DNA of 48,112 nucleotides, taken from NCBI RefSeq assembly GCF_001202035.1, contig NZ_LGHT01000040.1:1-48112 (forward strand), given 5' to 3'. How positions within the stretch are numbered: the stretch's first letter is position 1; each line of letters begins with the position of its first letter. Position numbers and translations under genes: made by a program. This document shows, in pieces, positions 16,216 through 25,966 of this stretch. Origin of the DNA: Pseudorhodobacter wandonensis (lineage in GTDB: Bacteria > Pseudomonadota > Alphaproteobacteria > Rhodobacterales > Rhodobacteraceae). The notes beneath the pieces were generated by a model. That model did no database searches and was not told the origin of the DNA. It saw nothing but the letters and a program-made list of their open reading frames with translations.

Positions 16216-17115
16216 CTATGAGAACTGGCGCGCAGCCTTACGGTATTCAGATGGCTTCATACCAGCGACCTTGAAGAACATGCGATTGAAGTTTGACACG
16301 TTTCGAAATCCAGACTCAAAGCAGATTTCGGTCACAGGCATGTCACTGTCGCGGAGAAGCTGCTTGGCAGTCCAGACTTTAAGAATAGTGACATGGTCGG
16401 TGAAGGTGTTCCCGGTCTGCTTTTTGAAGAACCGTGAGAAGGCAGCCTCTGACATCCCCACGTTGTCGGCGACTTCTTCGATCCTCGGGCTCTCCAAGAA
16501 GTTTTCCTGTAGATAACCAAGCGCGGTTTCCAAACGTCTGAGTCCTATTTCGCCCCCGCTCCGGGATCCGGTTGCAAAGCGCTGCGTCGCCAATGTCCGC
16601 ACATTTGTTGCTTGCAGCATCCTACCAAGTAGTTCCATCATCAACCCAAGGCGCTGCAAACCACTGTGTTGGCCAATCTCCTCCAGAATCGAGGCGCAGA
16701 CCTGTGCGTCCTTTCCCATGAATTCCAGTCCGAGCTTTGCCTGTGCGAACAGTGACTGAAGTAAGCTCAGTTCCGGAATCCTTTTGCGAGCGTCCAGAAG
16801 AATGCCGGGGTGGAACTGCAAAATAACATCTCGGTTGCGGATGAGTTTTCCATCTGCTGGCAGCGTGATCCAGTTATGAGGCAGATCACTCCCGACCATG
16901 ACGAGGTGGCCAGGTTCAAAATTTCCAATGTAATCGCCGATATAGCAAAGGCCCGAGCTCTTTCGAATGAGATGAATCTCAATCTCGGGGTGGTAGTTCC
17001 ATACATTTCTGCGCCAGGGATAGTCATCCGTTCTCCAAAGCAAACTGGACCCGTCTGGGATAGAAATATGTTCATAGTAGGCATTTTCATCGCCTACTTC
17101 TGGTGATTTGTCCAT
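16216..17115 (-). CDS. AraC-family transcriptional regulator (cupin plus HTH)
   Basis: The 299-residue protein has an N-terminal cupin-like sensing domain (WNYHPEIEIHLIRKSSG, then GHLVMVGSDLPHNW) and a C-terminal double helix-turn-helix (RIEEVADNVGMSEAAFSRFF, then PVTEICFESGFRNVSNFNR and RMFFKVAGMKPSEYRK). It is divergent from the sugar-uptake and catabolic operon at 17263, with a 147-bp gap. By context it should activate or repress that operon in response to the imported polyol or sugar. The stop codon is about 60 nt from the end of the IS3 remnant, so the operon was joined to IS debris here. Start ATG 17115 (MDKSPEVGDEN). Confidence 0.9.
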   Translation of the reverse strand: MDKSPEVGDENAYYEHISIPDGSSLLWRTDDYPWRRNVWNYHPEIEIHLIRKSSGLCYIGDYIGNFEPGHLVMVGSDLPHNWITLPADGKLIRNRDVILQFHPGILLDARKRIPELSLLQSLFAQAKLGLEFMGKDAQVCASILEEIGQHSGLQRLGLMMELLGRMLQATNVRTLATQRFATGSRSGGEIGLRRLETALGYLQENFLESPRIEEVADNVGMSEAAFSRFFKKQTGNTFTDHVTILKVWTAKQLLRDSDMPVTEICFESGFRNVSNFNRMFFKVAGMKPSEYRKAARQFS

Positions 17116-17262
17116 CCTGCCTACTTTCTACAACTCCTACTCAGGATCATTAAACTATAGAAAGTTGATGTCTAGTGCCGTATTTTCACGGCAAGTGTCC
17201 GCTTAGTCTCAGTGCAAGTGCATTGGAGGATGCGCTGTTAACAAGAGCTCTGGGAGGATCTA
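17116..17262. promoter_or_regulatory. Divergent control region of the sugar operon
   Basis: The gap between the AraC gene and the operon holds an inverted repeat, TGCCGT (17176-17181) and ACGGCA (17188-17193), a possible operator. A GGGAGGATCT ribosome binding site lies just before the ATG at 17263. I cannot assign -35/-10 boxes with confidence. Confidence 0.5.
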
Positions 17263-18567
17263 ATGAAATCCACATTTTCTAAACTTGCTACGTCGACAGC
17301 TGCGAGCGCGATGGTGCTTGGTTCGCTGAGCGTTGGGGCAATTACACTGACACCGCAGGCCGCTGTTGCTGACGGGCATGCTGTATGTTCCAAACCCGTC
17401 CAAATTTTAGCACAGCCACGCGACGGTCTGACACTTCTGGAAGAGTATGCATCCGAGTTCGAAGAGCTGTCTGGCGCATCTTTTCAGATCGACTACTTGA
17501 ACGAAGGCGATCGTCGAGCAAAATCGCAAGCAGATGCCGCAACCATCGGTAACTACAACGTATACTACGTCGACGAAGCCAACCTGGCTCTGTTCGCGTC
17601 CTCCGGCTGGATCGCTCCTCTCTTGGATCACTATCCTGAGGAGTACGACTACAACGACTTTGATCCCGGCCGCATCGCAACGGCGACCTACGACGGCACA
17701 GTCTACTTTGCGCCGATCTTGGGCGGTGGCGACCTGATGGTTTATCGCAAAGACCTGCTTGAGGCCGCTGGCATCGAACCGCCGACCACGCTGGAAGAGT
17801 TGAAAGCGGCAGTCGAAGCGCTGCACGACCCAGATAACGGAATTTACGGGATCGGCTTGCGCGGGCAGCGCGGCTCGGGTGCAAACGTGTGGCGCTGGAT
17901 GCCCTATTTTAAAGGCATGGGTGGCGAATGGTTTGACGCCGATGGCAATGCTGCGATGAACAGTGAAGCCGGCATCATGGCGACGGAAACCTATTTGGAA
18001 CTCTTCCGGTATTCGGCCCCAGGTACCCAGACGGGCAGCTGGGATGAATCCACCGGCGCTTTCCGGGCCGGTCAGATCGCGTTGATCATCGAGTCTGCTC
18101 CGCTTGGCGGCATTACTCTGGATGAGTCACAGTCGCAGGTTGCTGATTTGGTCGGTTTTGCTCGCCCTCCGGCCCCTCTGACAGGGGGTGGTTTCGGCCA
18201 CGGCTTTGCAATCGGCACGCGGGCTAACGCAGATGATGCTGCGCTTGATTGCGCCGGTCTTTGGGCCGCTTGGGCAACTTCCAAAGAGAACGAAATGCGC
18301 CGTCTCGAAGCGGGACAAGCAGGTGAGTTGAACCGCCTGAGCGTTATCGGAAGCGACCTGTTCGCTGAGACCTTCGGCACTGAACTCCCGGCGGCTTTGG
18401 CTGACACGGCTGAAGTCACGGCTGTGAACTTCTGGCAAGATGCACGCTGGCAGGAATTGGGCGGTCAGTGGGGTATCATCCTCGAAGAGTTGATCACAGG
18501 CACCCGAGACGACGTTCCTGCCGCTCTGGCGGAGCTGGAAGAGTTTGCCAACGACCTTGTAGAGTAA
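17263..18567 (+). CDS. ABC transporter substrate-binding protein (family 1, sugar/polyol)
   Basis: This 434-residue periplasmic solute-binding protein captures the substrate for the permeases encoded downstream. The N-terminus is a Sec signal (MKSTFSK, then a hydrophobic run to about residue 37 ending AAVADGHA). The mature part has the family-1 layout, with LLEEYASEFEELSGASFQID near the start, GGGDLMVYRKDLLEAAGIEPP in the middle and GAFRAGQIALIIESAPLGG further on. Related proteins bind polyols or oligosaccharides. The substrate is not readable from sequence, but the downstream xylitol-type dehydrogenase points to a pentitol. A hairpin after the stop may raise the level of this gene's mRNA. 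Confidence 0.85.
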   Translation: MKSTFSKLATSTAASAMVLGSLSVGAITLTPQAAVADGHAVCSKPVQILAQPRDGLTLLEEYASEFEELSGASFQIDYLNEGDRRAKSQADAATIGNYNVYYVDEANLALFASSGWIAPLLDHYPEEYDYNDFDPGRIATATYDGTVYFAPILGGGDLMVYRKDLLEAAGIEPPTTLEELKAAVEALHDPDNGIYGIGLRGQRGSGANVWRWMPYFKGMGGEWFDADGNAAMNSEAGIMATETYLELFRYSAPGTQTGSWDESTGAFRAGQIALIIESAPLGGITLDESQSQVADLVGFARPPAPLTGGGFGHGFAIGTRANADDAALDCAGLWAAWATSKENEMRRLEAGQAGELNRLSVIGSDLFAETFGTELPAALADTAEVTAVNFWQDARWQELGGQWGIILEELITGTRDDVPAALAELEEFANDLVE

Positions 18568-18590
18568 CCTCCCTGCCAGCAAGGTGCAGG

Positions 18591-18614
18591 CGCCGCCCAA
18601 ACCACCGGGCGGCG
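18591..18614 (+). repeat. Hairpin after the substrate-binding protein gene
   Basis: CGCCGCCC (18591-18598) pairs exactly with GGGCGGCG (18607-18614) across an 8-nt loop, with no T tract after it. Such structures between a binding-protein gene and permease genes commonly stabilise the upstream mRNA, and this is the likely role. The 162-nt gap (18568-18729) holds no gene. Confidence 0.6.
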
Positions 18615-18729
18615 TCAATACCTCCGGAAACGAGCTCGCCGACCGGGCAGCTGAATAATTCAGCACACATCCAATCAAAAAGCTGGCTTAAGCCAGTTGA
18701 AAACAACCTGACAACTCGGGGGAGGACAC

Positions 18730-19593
18730 ATGAACAGTCGTCAGACACTACCCTATACGTTCTTGGTGCCGACGATACTGGTGCTGATGGTGTTGGCTTT
18801 CGTTCCGCTTGGCTATGCGATCAACATCTCTTTTCAAGACCGGACGCTGATTTCACCAAATAGCAGCTACATTGGCTTTGAGAACTACATCGACCTTTTC
18901 TCAGATCGCCGGTTCAAGAATGCGCTGTGGGTGTCATTCAAGTGGGAAATCATCACGGTAACGTCGACAATGATTGCCGCAGTCGGCCTTGGTGTCCTCA
19001 TGTTCGAGACACTCAAGCCACGCACGCGAAACCTAATGTGCTTGGTGTTTCTCATCCCAGTTCTTTTGCCACGTGTTTCTGCGGCTTTCGTTTGGAGCTT
19101 CGCGTTTCACCCGCTCTACGGCATCGTGACGTATCCCTACCGGGCAATAACCGGCAAGCCACTTGATCTCCTGACCAATCCAGACACAGCGCTATTTGCG
19201 GTTGCTTTCGTCGATCTTTGGCAGTGGGGTTTCTTTTTTGCTGTCATCGTCCTGAAGCTGCTTGAGTCCTTGCCACCACAACCGCTCGAGGCGGCCCGAT
19301 TGGATTATGCGAAGACATGGCAAATCCACGCTTTCATCACCTGGCCCATGTTGAAAGCGCCGCTGGTCAGTCTGGCGCTCGTCAAAGCCATCGAGTCGCT
19401 CCGGTCCTTTGATCTTGTCTACATCATGACCCGCGGCGGGCCTGGGATCACAACCGAAACGCTGGATATGTACGCTTTTTCACAAGGCTTCATCGAGGCG
19501 GGTAAGATCTCATACGCGTCAAGCATGGCAGTCATCATGATGGTTCTGACCGTCGTAATCTTCACATTCATCTGGAAGAGGGTTCGGACATGA
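18730..19593 (+). CDS. ABC transporter permease, MalF type
   Basis: The 287-residue inner-membrane protein has six predicted hydrophobic segments, the first at about residues 8-30 (TFLVPTILVLMVLAFVPLGY). The EAA loop of MalF/UgpA-type permeases is clear: EAARLDYAKTWQIHAFITWP. With the MalG-type protein encoded next it forms the membrane channel of the importer and contacts the ATPase encoded at 21459. A GGGGGAGGAC ribosome binding site precedes the ATG. The stop overlaps the next start by 4 nt (19590-19593). Confidence 0.88.
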   Translation: MNSRQTLPYTFLVPTILVLMVLAFVPLGYAINISFQDRTLISPNSSYIGFENYIDLFSDRRFKNALWVSFKWEIITVTSTMIAAVGLGVLMFETLKPRTRNLMCLVFLIPVLLPRVSAAFVWSFAFHPLYGIVTYPYRAITGKPLDLLTNPDTALFAVAFVDLWQWGFFFAVIVLKLLESLPPQPLEAARLDYAKTWQIHAFITWPMLKAPLVSLALVKAIESLRSFDLVYIMTRGGPGITTETLDMYAFSQGFIEAGKISYASSMAVIMMVLTVVIFTFIWKRVRT

Positions 19594-20402
19594 AAGCCTC
19601 TCATATCATCGGCAAAGCGTTCCTCGCGCTTATGGCCTTTATCGTTCTGTTCCCAATCTTCTGGACGGCGCTCAATGCGTTCAAAGTGAATGCCGACATT
19701 CTGGTGACCACACCAAAGTTCGTCTTTGAACCGACCTTTGACAACATCGCTTATGTGCTTAGCCGCAACAGTGTAATGGCGGCACTGACAAACTCGCTCG
19801 TGATTTCGCTGACCTCCGTGGTCATCGGGATCGCCCTAGGACTACCTGCTGCCTATGCTGTAGCGCGTTATCCGAACCGGTGGACGGAAGAGATCCAGTT
19901 CTTCGTTTTGTCCTTGCGGTTCCTGCCGCCTGTGGCCGTCGCTATTCCGCTCATGGTGATTTGGCTAAATCTCGGCCTTTATGACAGCTGGACGGCAATG
20001 ATCGCGACGTATTCGTTGCTGACGATCTCCATCACGATCTGGCTGGCGGTACCGGCTTTTCAGCAAGTTCCAAAAGCAATTGAGGAAGCCGCACGTGTCG
20101 ACGGTTATGGCGCCTATGCGGTGTTCCTCAAGATCGCTCTACCCGTCGCAATGAAGACGCTCATTGGCGCTATCGCGTTTAGCTTTGTACTGATTTGGAA
20201 CGAGTTCCTTATCGCTTTGATGCTGACCACGGGCAAAGCCAAGACGTTGCCAATCGTTGCTTCGGAGATGTCTCAGGTCGGGATGGATGTGCCTTGGGGC
20301 ATCTTGAACGCCGCAGTCATTCTTCTGTCGATCCCCCCGCTCCTGCTTTTGGGCCTTCTGAGCGGGTTTATGAACTCGATGTTCTCAAACAAATCACGAT
20401 AG
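19590..20402 (+). CDS. ABC transporter permease, MalG type
   Basis: The 270-residue partner permease begins with a membrane segment ([20 protein letters not shown]). It carries the EAA motif [20 protein letters not shown] before the last segments. It pairs with the MalF-type permease to move the substrate into the cytoplasm. Its ATG overlaps the upstream stop (ATGA), so translation is coupled. Ten nucleotides separate its stop from the dehydrogenase gene, showing that uptake and catabolism are one transcript. Confidence 0.88.
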   Translation: MKASHIIGKAFLALMAFIVLFPIFWTALNAFKVNADILVTTPKFVFEPTFDNIAYVLSRNSVMAALTNSLVISLTSVVIGIALGLPAAYAVARYPNRWTEEIQFFVLSLRFLPPVAVAIPLMVIWLNLGLYDSWTAMIATYSLLTISITIWLAVPAFQQVPKAIEEAARVDGYGAYAVFLKIALPVAMKTLIGAIAFSFVLIWNEFLIALMLTTGKAKTLPIVASEMSQVGMDVPWGILNAAVILLSIPPLLLLGLLSGFMNSMFSNKSR

Positions 20403-20412
20403 GCGACCAGAT

Positions 20413-21459
20413 ATGCAAGCTCTTGTATTGGAAAAGAAAGGTGAGTTGACAATTCGCGAGATCGACCTGCCAACGAAACTTGGGCCTGAAGATGTTCGGA
20501 TTGCAATCCACACCGTCGGTGTGTGTGGCAGTGACGTCCACTATTACACCCATGGCGGTATTGGTGACTACATCGTCCGCCAGCCGATGGTTCTGGGCCA
20601 TGAAGGCGCAGGCACTATTGTCGAAATCGGCAGTCGGGTCGCCAATCTAAAGGTCGGGGATCGGGTCTGTATGGAGCCTGGCATTCCCAATCTCTCATCC
20701 CGAGCGTCCAAACTCGGTATCTACAACGTGGACCCGGAAGTGACCTTTTGGGCGACGCCTCCCGATCACGGCATTCTGACGCCGGAAGTAATTCACCCTG
20801 CAGCATTTACCTACCGACTGCCGGACAATGTGAGTTTTGCTGAAGGAGCGATGGTTGAGCCCTTCGCGGTTGGGATGCATTCGGCAGCTCGTGCGCGCAT
20901 TATGCCAGGCGACGTCGCCGTTGTGACTGGGGCTGGCACCATAGGCATGATGGTTGCGCTTGCCGCGCTTGCGGGTGGCTGCAGTAAGGTGATCGTATCC
21001 GACATTTCTGCCGAAAAGCTGGAAATTGCCGGAAGCTATGATGGCATCATTCCGGTTGATGTCCGAGCATCAAACCTGGTCGATGAAGTTGCTGCCCACA
21101 CCGATAACTGGGGCGCTGATATCGTTTTTGAGGCCAGCGGCGCACCGCAGGTGTTCGACGATATTCTGAAAGTGGTGCGTCCGGGTGGCGCATTGGTCCT
21201 TGTCGGCTTGCCGCCCGACCGGGTGCCTCTGGACGTGAATGGTGCCATCGCAAGGGAAATCCGGATCGAAACAGTCTTTCGGTATGCAAACGTGTTTGAC
21301 CGCGCTCTCGGCCTCATCGCATCCGGCAAGGTCAACCTTCGACCACTCATCACCGAGACGTTTCCGTTCTCACAATCAATCGAAGCTTTTGAACGCGCAG
21401 CCGAGGGCCGACCAGCGGACATAAAACTTCAAATCGTTATTCCTGGGGAGGAACCCTGA
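20413..21459 (+). CDS. Zinc-dependent alcohol dehydrogenase, xylitol dehydrogenase-like
   Basis: The 348-residue medium-chain dehydrogenase probably oxidises a polyol (such as xylitol to D-xylulose) with NAD. The catalytic zinc ligands are seen in [11 protein letters not shown] (Cys39), the [12 protein letters not shown] motif and VEPFAVGMH. The nucleotide fold is at [16 protein letters not shown]. Where most members carry four cysteines for a structural zinc, this protein reads [18 protein letters not shown] and lacks them, as in a subgroup of bacterial xylitol dehydrogenases. It sits inside the transporter operon, and its last base overlaps the start of the ATPase gene. Sorbitol or arabitol are alternative substrates. 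Confidence 0.85.
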   Translation: MQALVLEKKGELTIREIDLPTKLGPEDVRIAIHTVGVCGSDVHYYTHGGIGDYIVRQPMVLGHEGAGTIVEIGSRVANLKVGDRVCMEPGIPNLSSRASKLGIYNVDPEVTFWATPPDHGILTPEVIHPAAFTYRLPDNVSFAEGAMVEPFAVGMHSAARARIMPGDVAVVTGAGTIGMMVALAALAGGCSKVIVSDISAEKLEIAGSYDGIIPVDVRASNLVDEVAAHTDNWGADIVFEASGAPQVFDDILKVVRPGGALVLVGLPPDRVPLDVNGAIAREIRIETVFRYANVFDRALGLIASGKVNLRPLITETFPFSQSIEAFERAAEGRPADIKLQIVIPGEEP

Positions 21460-22592
21460 TGGCAGGTATCGTCTGTAAGCATCTCAATAAGAAATATGGT
21501 GAGGTTGAAGTTGTCCCGGACTTCAACCTTGAAGTCGAAGATCACGAGTTTGTCGTCTTTCTGGGCCCATCTGGCTGCGGCAAATCCACGATCTTGCGCA
21601 TGCTTGCCGGATTGGAGGACATCACCGGTGGCGAGTTGAGCATCGGTGGCAAGATCGTCAACGACGCTGAACCAGGTGATCGCGGGATCGCTATGGTGTT
21701 TCAGAACTACGCGCTCTACCCGCACATGTCGATCAAGGACAATATCGCCTTCGGTCTGCGTCGGCTGAAGACATCCAAAAAGGAGATAAACGAGCGCGTC
21801 GATGCCGTCACAAAAATGCTTGGGCTTGAGCCCTACCTTGATCGCAAACCCACCGAGCTTTCAGGCGGGCAGCAACAACGTGTCGCGATTGCCCGTGCCA
21901 TGATCAAGACACCTGATGTGTTTTTATTCGATGAGCCTCTCTCGAACCTTGATGCAAAATTGCGTGCACACATGCGCTATGAAATCGCGCGACTTCATAA
22001 AGAGCTTAAGACCACATCTGTCTACGTTACTCATGATCAGATGGAGGCGATGACGCTCGCCGATCGTATCGTCTTGCTCAATGCTGGTGAAATCGAACAA
22101 GTCGGCTCACCAGAGGAGATCTACGACTATCCTGAGACGCTCTTCGTAGCGGGGTTCATTGGAACACCGTCAATGAGCTTTCTCGATCTTGATGTCAGCA
22201 AAACAAGTGACGGATGGACTTTAAGCGGCACAGGAATCGTTCTCGAAATTGCAGGGGAACAATTCGCGCTCAACGAGAATGCCAAAGTTGTCATGGGCAT
22301 ACGTCCATCCAAATTTCATCTCGTCGACAAGCCCATTCATGGCAAGACAGTTACGAGCCGAGCGGAGTTTGTAGAGTTTCATGGCGACGAGGTGCTTGTG
22401 GGTTTCAGCATTGGTGAAACTCAGATCACGGCATTTGTTAAGGCAGGAAATCGACCGCAGGAAGGTGATACGGTTCACTTCGCAGTCGAAGAAAACGAGA
22501 TTCATCTCTTCGACAAGAAGTCCGAGCGTACTTTGCGGCAGGGCACCAGCCCAAGCGCAGCATCTCCGGTTTTGGCTGAGGTAGGAACCTAA
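21459..22592 (+). CDS. ABC transporter ATP-binding protein, MalK/UgpC type
   Basis: The 377-residue ATPase drives the sugar importer from the cytoplasmic face. Walker A is GPSGCGKST (residues 36-44), the signature is LSGGQQQRVAIARAM and Walker B is DVFLFDEPLSNLD. The C-terminal third (from about residue 240) is the TOBE/regulatory domain of MalK/UgpC proteins (VMGIRPSKFHL). Its place after the dehydrogenase, rather than beside the permeases, is seen in alphaproteobacterial polyol operons. The start overlaps the preceding stop by one base (TGATG). Confidence 0.9.
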   Translation: MAGIVCKHLNKKYGEVEVVPDFNLEVEDHEFVVFLGPSGCGKSTILRMLAGLEDITGGELSIGGKIVNDAEPGDRGIAMVFQNYALYPHMSIKDNIAFGLRRLKTSKKEINERVDAVTKMLGLEPYLDRKPTELSGGQQQRVAIARAMIKTPDVFLFDEPLSNLDAKLRAHMRYEIARLHKELKTTSVYVTHDQMEAMTLADRIVLLNAGEIEQVGSPEEIYDYPETLFVAGFIGTPSMSFLDLDVSKTSDGWTLSGTGIVLEIAGEQFALNENAKVVMGIRPSKFHLVDKPIHGKTVTSRAEFVEFHGDEVLVGFSIGETQITAFVKAGNRPQEGDTVHFAVEENEIHLFDKKSERTLRQGTSPSAASPVLAEVGT

Positions 22593-22606
22593 AGAGGACT
22601 CATCGA

Positions 22607-23299
22607 ATGCGTCGCACAATTCTAGTCTACGGCGATTCCAACACGTTCGGTCTCAAGCCTCTACGTTTCGAAGGGGACATTGAACGGTTCGCTTCCTACG
22701 CGCGTTGGACTTCTCTCCTGCAGGTCGATTTAGGCTCGGATTTTGAGGTGGCGGTCTCTGGTTTGTGCGCACGTACCACCATCCATGACGACACTGTCGA
22801 GGGGAATGACCGCTCAGGTTTGCGACTGCTCCCAACGACAATGGAATGTCATCGCCCCATTGACCTCCTTCTCATCATGTTGGGTACAAACGATCTGAAA
22901 GAGCGTTTCAAGCTTTCGCCCGAAGACATTGCAGCGGGGGTAGAACAGCTGTGTTTGAAGGCGCGAGAGACAGGCTTCTTGACGACCAATCTGTCATGTA
23001 ACCTTCTCATCATTTCTCCTCCCGTCATACTCGAAACTGGTGTTCCGGCGGATAATTTTCTTGGAGGCGCGGCAAAGTCATTAGGTTTGGCGTCCGCCTA
23101 CGCAGATGTCGCAATACGCGTCGGTGCCAGGTTCCTCAATGCTGCTGATTTTATCGAGAGTGACCCTCTTGATGGCGTCCATTTGTCAGCCGCGGCGCAT
23201 GCGACACTCGCACGTAAAGTTTCATCCGTGATCTCGCCGCTGTTGCGAAAAGACCCCGATACCAAAGAACCTGAGAACGCCGCCGAGGCCCGGACATGA
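22607..23299 (+). CDS. SGNH/GDSL-type hydrolase
   Basis: The 230-residue protein has all four SGNH blocks: the nucleophile serine in LVYGDSNTFG (block I), a glycine region around AVSGLCARTT (II), GTNDLKERF (III) and the Asp/His pair in DPLDGVHLSAAAH (V). These enzymes cleave ester or acetyl groups. There is no signal peptide, so it acts in the cytoplasm. Inside a polyol/pentose operon it may remove an acetyl or other acyl group from the imported compound, which is an inference. The next gene starts 4 nt before its stop (23296-23299). Confidence 0.85.
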   Translation: MRRTILVYGDSNTFGLKPLRFEGDIERFASYARWTSLLQVDLGSDFEVAVSGLCARTTIHDDTVEGNDRSGLRLLPTTMECHRPIDLLLIMLGTNDLKERFKLSPEDIAAGVEQLCLKARETGFLTTNLSCNLLIISPPVILETGVPADNFLGGAAKSLGLASAYADVAIRVGARFLNAADFIESDPLDGVHLSAAAHATLARKVSSVISPLLRKDPDTKEPENAAEART

Positions 23300-23934
23300 C
23301 AGTCAACGATACGAACTCGATACGTGCAGTCGTTAGCCTGCTAGAGGCATTGGTGGCTCAGAAGCCTCGGATTATAGTTGCAGTAGTTGGTCCCCCGGCC
23401 ACCGGCAAATCGACCTTCGCCGAGGCACTTAACGAAGAGATCAACACTGAAAATTCTCTGAGCGCAAAGATTGTTCCGATGGATGGTTTTCATTTGGACA
23501 ATGTCCAGTTGGATCGGCTTGGTCTGAGATCAAAAAAGGGGGCGCCAGAAACCTTTGATTTTGATGGTTTCCAATTGCTTCTCCGCCGGATCAAAGATCT
23601 TAGTAACCCCATTTATTACCCTCTTTTCGACCGGTCCCTAGACAAGGCAATCGGGGGTATGGGTGTGCTCTTCCCCGAGACAAACATTGTTATTGTGGAA
23701 GGTAACTACCTGCTCCTTGATGAGGACCCGTGGCGCGAACTACGACAGCTGTTCGACTACAGTATTTACCTCGAAACGCCGCTTGACGTGTTGGAAGAAC
23801 GTTTGATCCAGCGATGGATCGACAACGACCACACCGAAGCTGAAGCCCGCGAAAGAGCGCTTTCTAACGACATTCCAAACGCGCGTCGGGTTGTTCAGAA
23901 CACCCTTCCCGCGACAACAACACTAAGGCTGTAA
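23296..23934 (+). CDS. P-loop sugar/nucleoside kinase family protein
   Basis: The 212-residue kinase carries Walker A GPPATGKST (residues 32-40) and the VPMDGFHLDN motif, typical of the uridine kinase/pantothenate kinase-like group. FDRSLDKAIGG and VEGNYLLLDEDPW follow. Related proteins are encoded beside sugar ABC transporters in Rhizobiales and Rhodobacterales. It occupies the place of an FGGY xylulokinase, and no FGGY kinase is present in the operon, so it probably phosphorylates the ketose made by the dehydrogenase (for example D-xylulose to xylulose 5-phosphate). This substrate is inferred. ATGA overlap with the SGNH gene. Confidence 0.8.
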   Translation: MTVNDTNSIRAVVSLLEALVAQKPRIIVAVVGPPATGKSTFAEALNEEINTENSLSAKIVPMDGFHLDNVQLDRLGLRSKKGAPETFDFDGFQLLLRRIKDLSNPIYYPLFDRSLDKAIGGMGVLFPETNIVIVEGNYLLLDEDPWRELRQLFDYSIYLETPLDVLEERLIQRWIDNDHTEAEARERALSNDIPNARRVVQNTLPATTTLRL

Positions 23935-23941
23935 ACCGACC

Positions 23942-25948
23942 ATGCTTGACACCGATGTAGATCTTAAGGCGTGCGCGAACTTGATACGTGGGCTCGCTAT
24001 TGATGCGGTTGAAGAAGCCGGGCATGGACATCCCGGAGCTGCCATGGGTATGGCAGATATCGCTGCGGTTCTTTACGCCAAACATCTTCGTTTCGATGGA
24101 ACCTCTCCTGGCTGGCATGATCGTGACAGAGTGATCCTCTCGAACGGTCATGCCTCCATTTTTTTGTATGCCCTCCTTTATCTGACCGGTGTACCCGGGG
24201 TGACTCTGGACGACATCAAAGCTTTCCGCAAAGCGGGCTCAATCACACCCGGCCATCCAGAAGTTGGTCATACGCCCGGTGTAGAGGTCACGACCGGACC
24301 ACTAGGTCAAGGACTCGGTATGTCCGTTGGCATGGCTATCGCCGAGCGTCGCCTTCGTGACGAGTTTACGGCGGATATCTGCAACCACAGAACTTGGGTT
24401 TTTGCGGGCGATGGCTGCCTGATGGAAGGCGTAGGCCAAGAAGCCGCATCTCTTGCCGGCCATCTTGGCCTTGGACATCTCAATGCCCTTTATGATTGCA
24501 ACAAGATCACCATTGATGGCGGAACTGAGCTTTCATTTACCGAAGACACGGCTGCGAAATTCAAGGCTATGGGATGGCATGTCGTCGAAGCATGTGGCCA
24601 CACCCATACTGAGATCGACGATGCAATTGCGGCAGCCAAGGCGGAAACCTCTAAGCCCTCCTTGCTGATTTTTAGAACCACCATCGGATGTGGTGCCCCA
24701 ACAAAGGCGGGGACATCTGGTATTCACGGATCCAAGCTGGGTGCAGAAGAAGCGGAGGCCGCAAAAGCAGGTCTCGGTTTGCCCGCAGAGCCGTTCGAGA
24801 TCGACGAAGCCGCGCTGGCCGTTTGGCGTTCTTTTGGAATGGTCGGCAAGAAAGATCATGAGGCATGGCAGTCGCGACTGGAGGAATTGGCACCTGACTA
24901 TGCTGCTGAATACCACCGCCGCGTGGGCGGTGAATTGCCAGATTCATTTGCTCAAACCGTTGCCAATGCGAAGCGCGCATGGGCCCAAGAGCCTCAGAAA
25001 GTCGCGACCCGAAAAGCCAGCCAAATGGCGCTGGACGTGCTGACCGAGTTGCTCCCGGAGATGATCGGTGGATCGGCGGACCTGACAGGTTCTAATCTCA
25101 CAAAAACGCGCGCGACAAACGTCGATTTCACAGCGGCTCAGTCAGGCCGCTATGTGAACTATGGGGTTCGTGAATTTGCTATGGGTGCAGCGCTAAACGG
25201 CATCGCCCTGCACGGAGGGTTCATACCGTATGGCGGGACGTTCCTCGTTTTCTCCGATTATATGCGCAATGCCATACGTCTGGCCGCCCTCATGAAGTCA
25301 AAGACCCTGTTCGTCATGACACATGACTCCATTGGCTTGGGAGAGGACGGACCAACGCACCAGCCGATTGAGCATCTTGCTAGTCTGCGTGCGATACCGG
25401 GCCTGAACGTGTTTCGCCCTGCTGATCTTGTTGAAACGCTCGAGTGTTACGAGGCTGCATTGAAGCTCGATGGTCCATCGCTCTTCGCCTTCTCTCGCCA
25501 AACCTCCCCGGCGATCCGCACGCAACATGTTGATGATAATCTGTCGGCAAAAGGAGCCTATGTCCTCCACGAACCTAAGGGAGCCCGCGATATCACACTA
25601 ATCGCCACAGGCACCGAAGTCGCGATCGCGCTTGAGGCGGCAAAGATGCTCGAAGACCAACAAGTTCATGCAGCGGTCGTTTCGATGCCCTGCTGGAACC
25701 TCTTTGATGCGCAACTCTACAATCACCGCGCTGACACGCTCGGTCATGGCCCAAGACTTGCCATTGAGGCCGCAAGCACTTTCGGATGGGAAAGGTATGT
25801 TGCGCAAACTTCTGATGTGATCGGCGTCAACGACTTTGGTGCCTCTGCAAGCGCCGAAGAACTCTATACGCAGTTTGGTCTGACCCCAGAGAAGATCACA
25901 GAGCGGGCGTTGATCAAACTCGACCGTACGAAACCCACAACCCAGTGA
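23942..25948 (+). CDS. tkt: Transketolase
   Basis: The 668-residue enzyme has the length of a full transketolase and moves a two-carbon ketol unit between sugar phosphates with thiamine diphosphate. The cofactor site is seen in GHGHPGAAMGMADI, the GDGCLMEGVGQEAASLAGH motif and LYDCNKITIDG. The pyrimidine domain shows GVREFAMGAALNGIALHGG, and EDGPTHQPIEHLASLR supplies conserved residues. Its presence in the operon indicates that the pathway delivers xylulose 5-phosphate or a related pentose phosphate. It is probably a second, catabolic copy beside a chromosomal one. It starts 7 nt after the kinase stop. Confidence 0.93.
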   Translation: MLDTDVDLKACANLIRGLAIDAVEEAGHGHPGAAMGMADIAAVLYAKHLRFDGTSPGWHDRDRVILSNGHASIFLYALLYLTGVPGVTLDDIKAFRKAGSITPGHPEVGHTPGVEVTTGPLGQGLGMSVGMAIAERRLRDEFTADICNHRTWVFAGDGCLMEGVGQEAASLAGHLGLGHLNALYDCNKITIDGGTELSFTEDTAAKFKAMGWHVVEACGHTHTEIDDAIAAAKAETSKPSLLIFRTTIGCGAPTKAGTSGIHGSKLGAEEAEAAKAGLGLPAEPFEIDEAALAVWRSFGMVGKKDHEAWQSRLEELAPDYAAEYHRRVGGELPDSFAQTVANAKRAWAQEPQKVATRKASQMALDVLTELLPEMIGGSADLTGSNLTKTRATNVDFTAAQSGRYVNYGVREFAMGAALNGIALHGGFIPYGGTFLVFSDYMRNAIRLAALMKSKTLFVMTHDSIGLGEDGPTHQPIEHLASLRAIPGLNVFRPADLVETLECYEAALKLDGPSLFAFSRQTSPAIRTQHVDDNLSAKGAYVLHEPKGARDITLIATGTEVAIALEAAKMLEDQQVHAAVVSMPCWNLFDAQLYNHRADTLGHGPRLAIEAASTFGWERYVAQTSDVIGVNDFGASASAEELYTQFGLTPEKITERALIKLDRTKPTTQ

Positions 25949-25966
25949 GCTTGAAAGGCCGATCCT

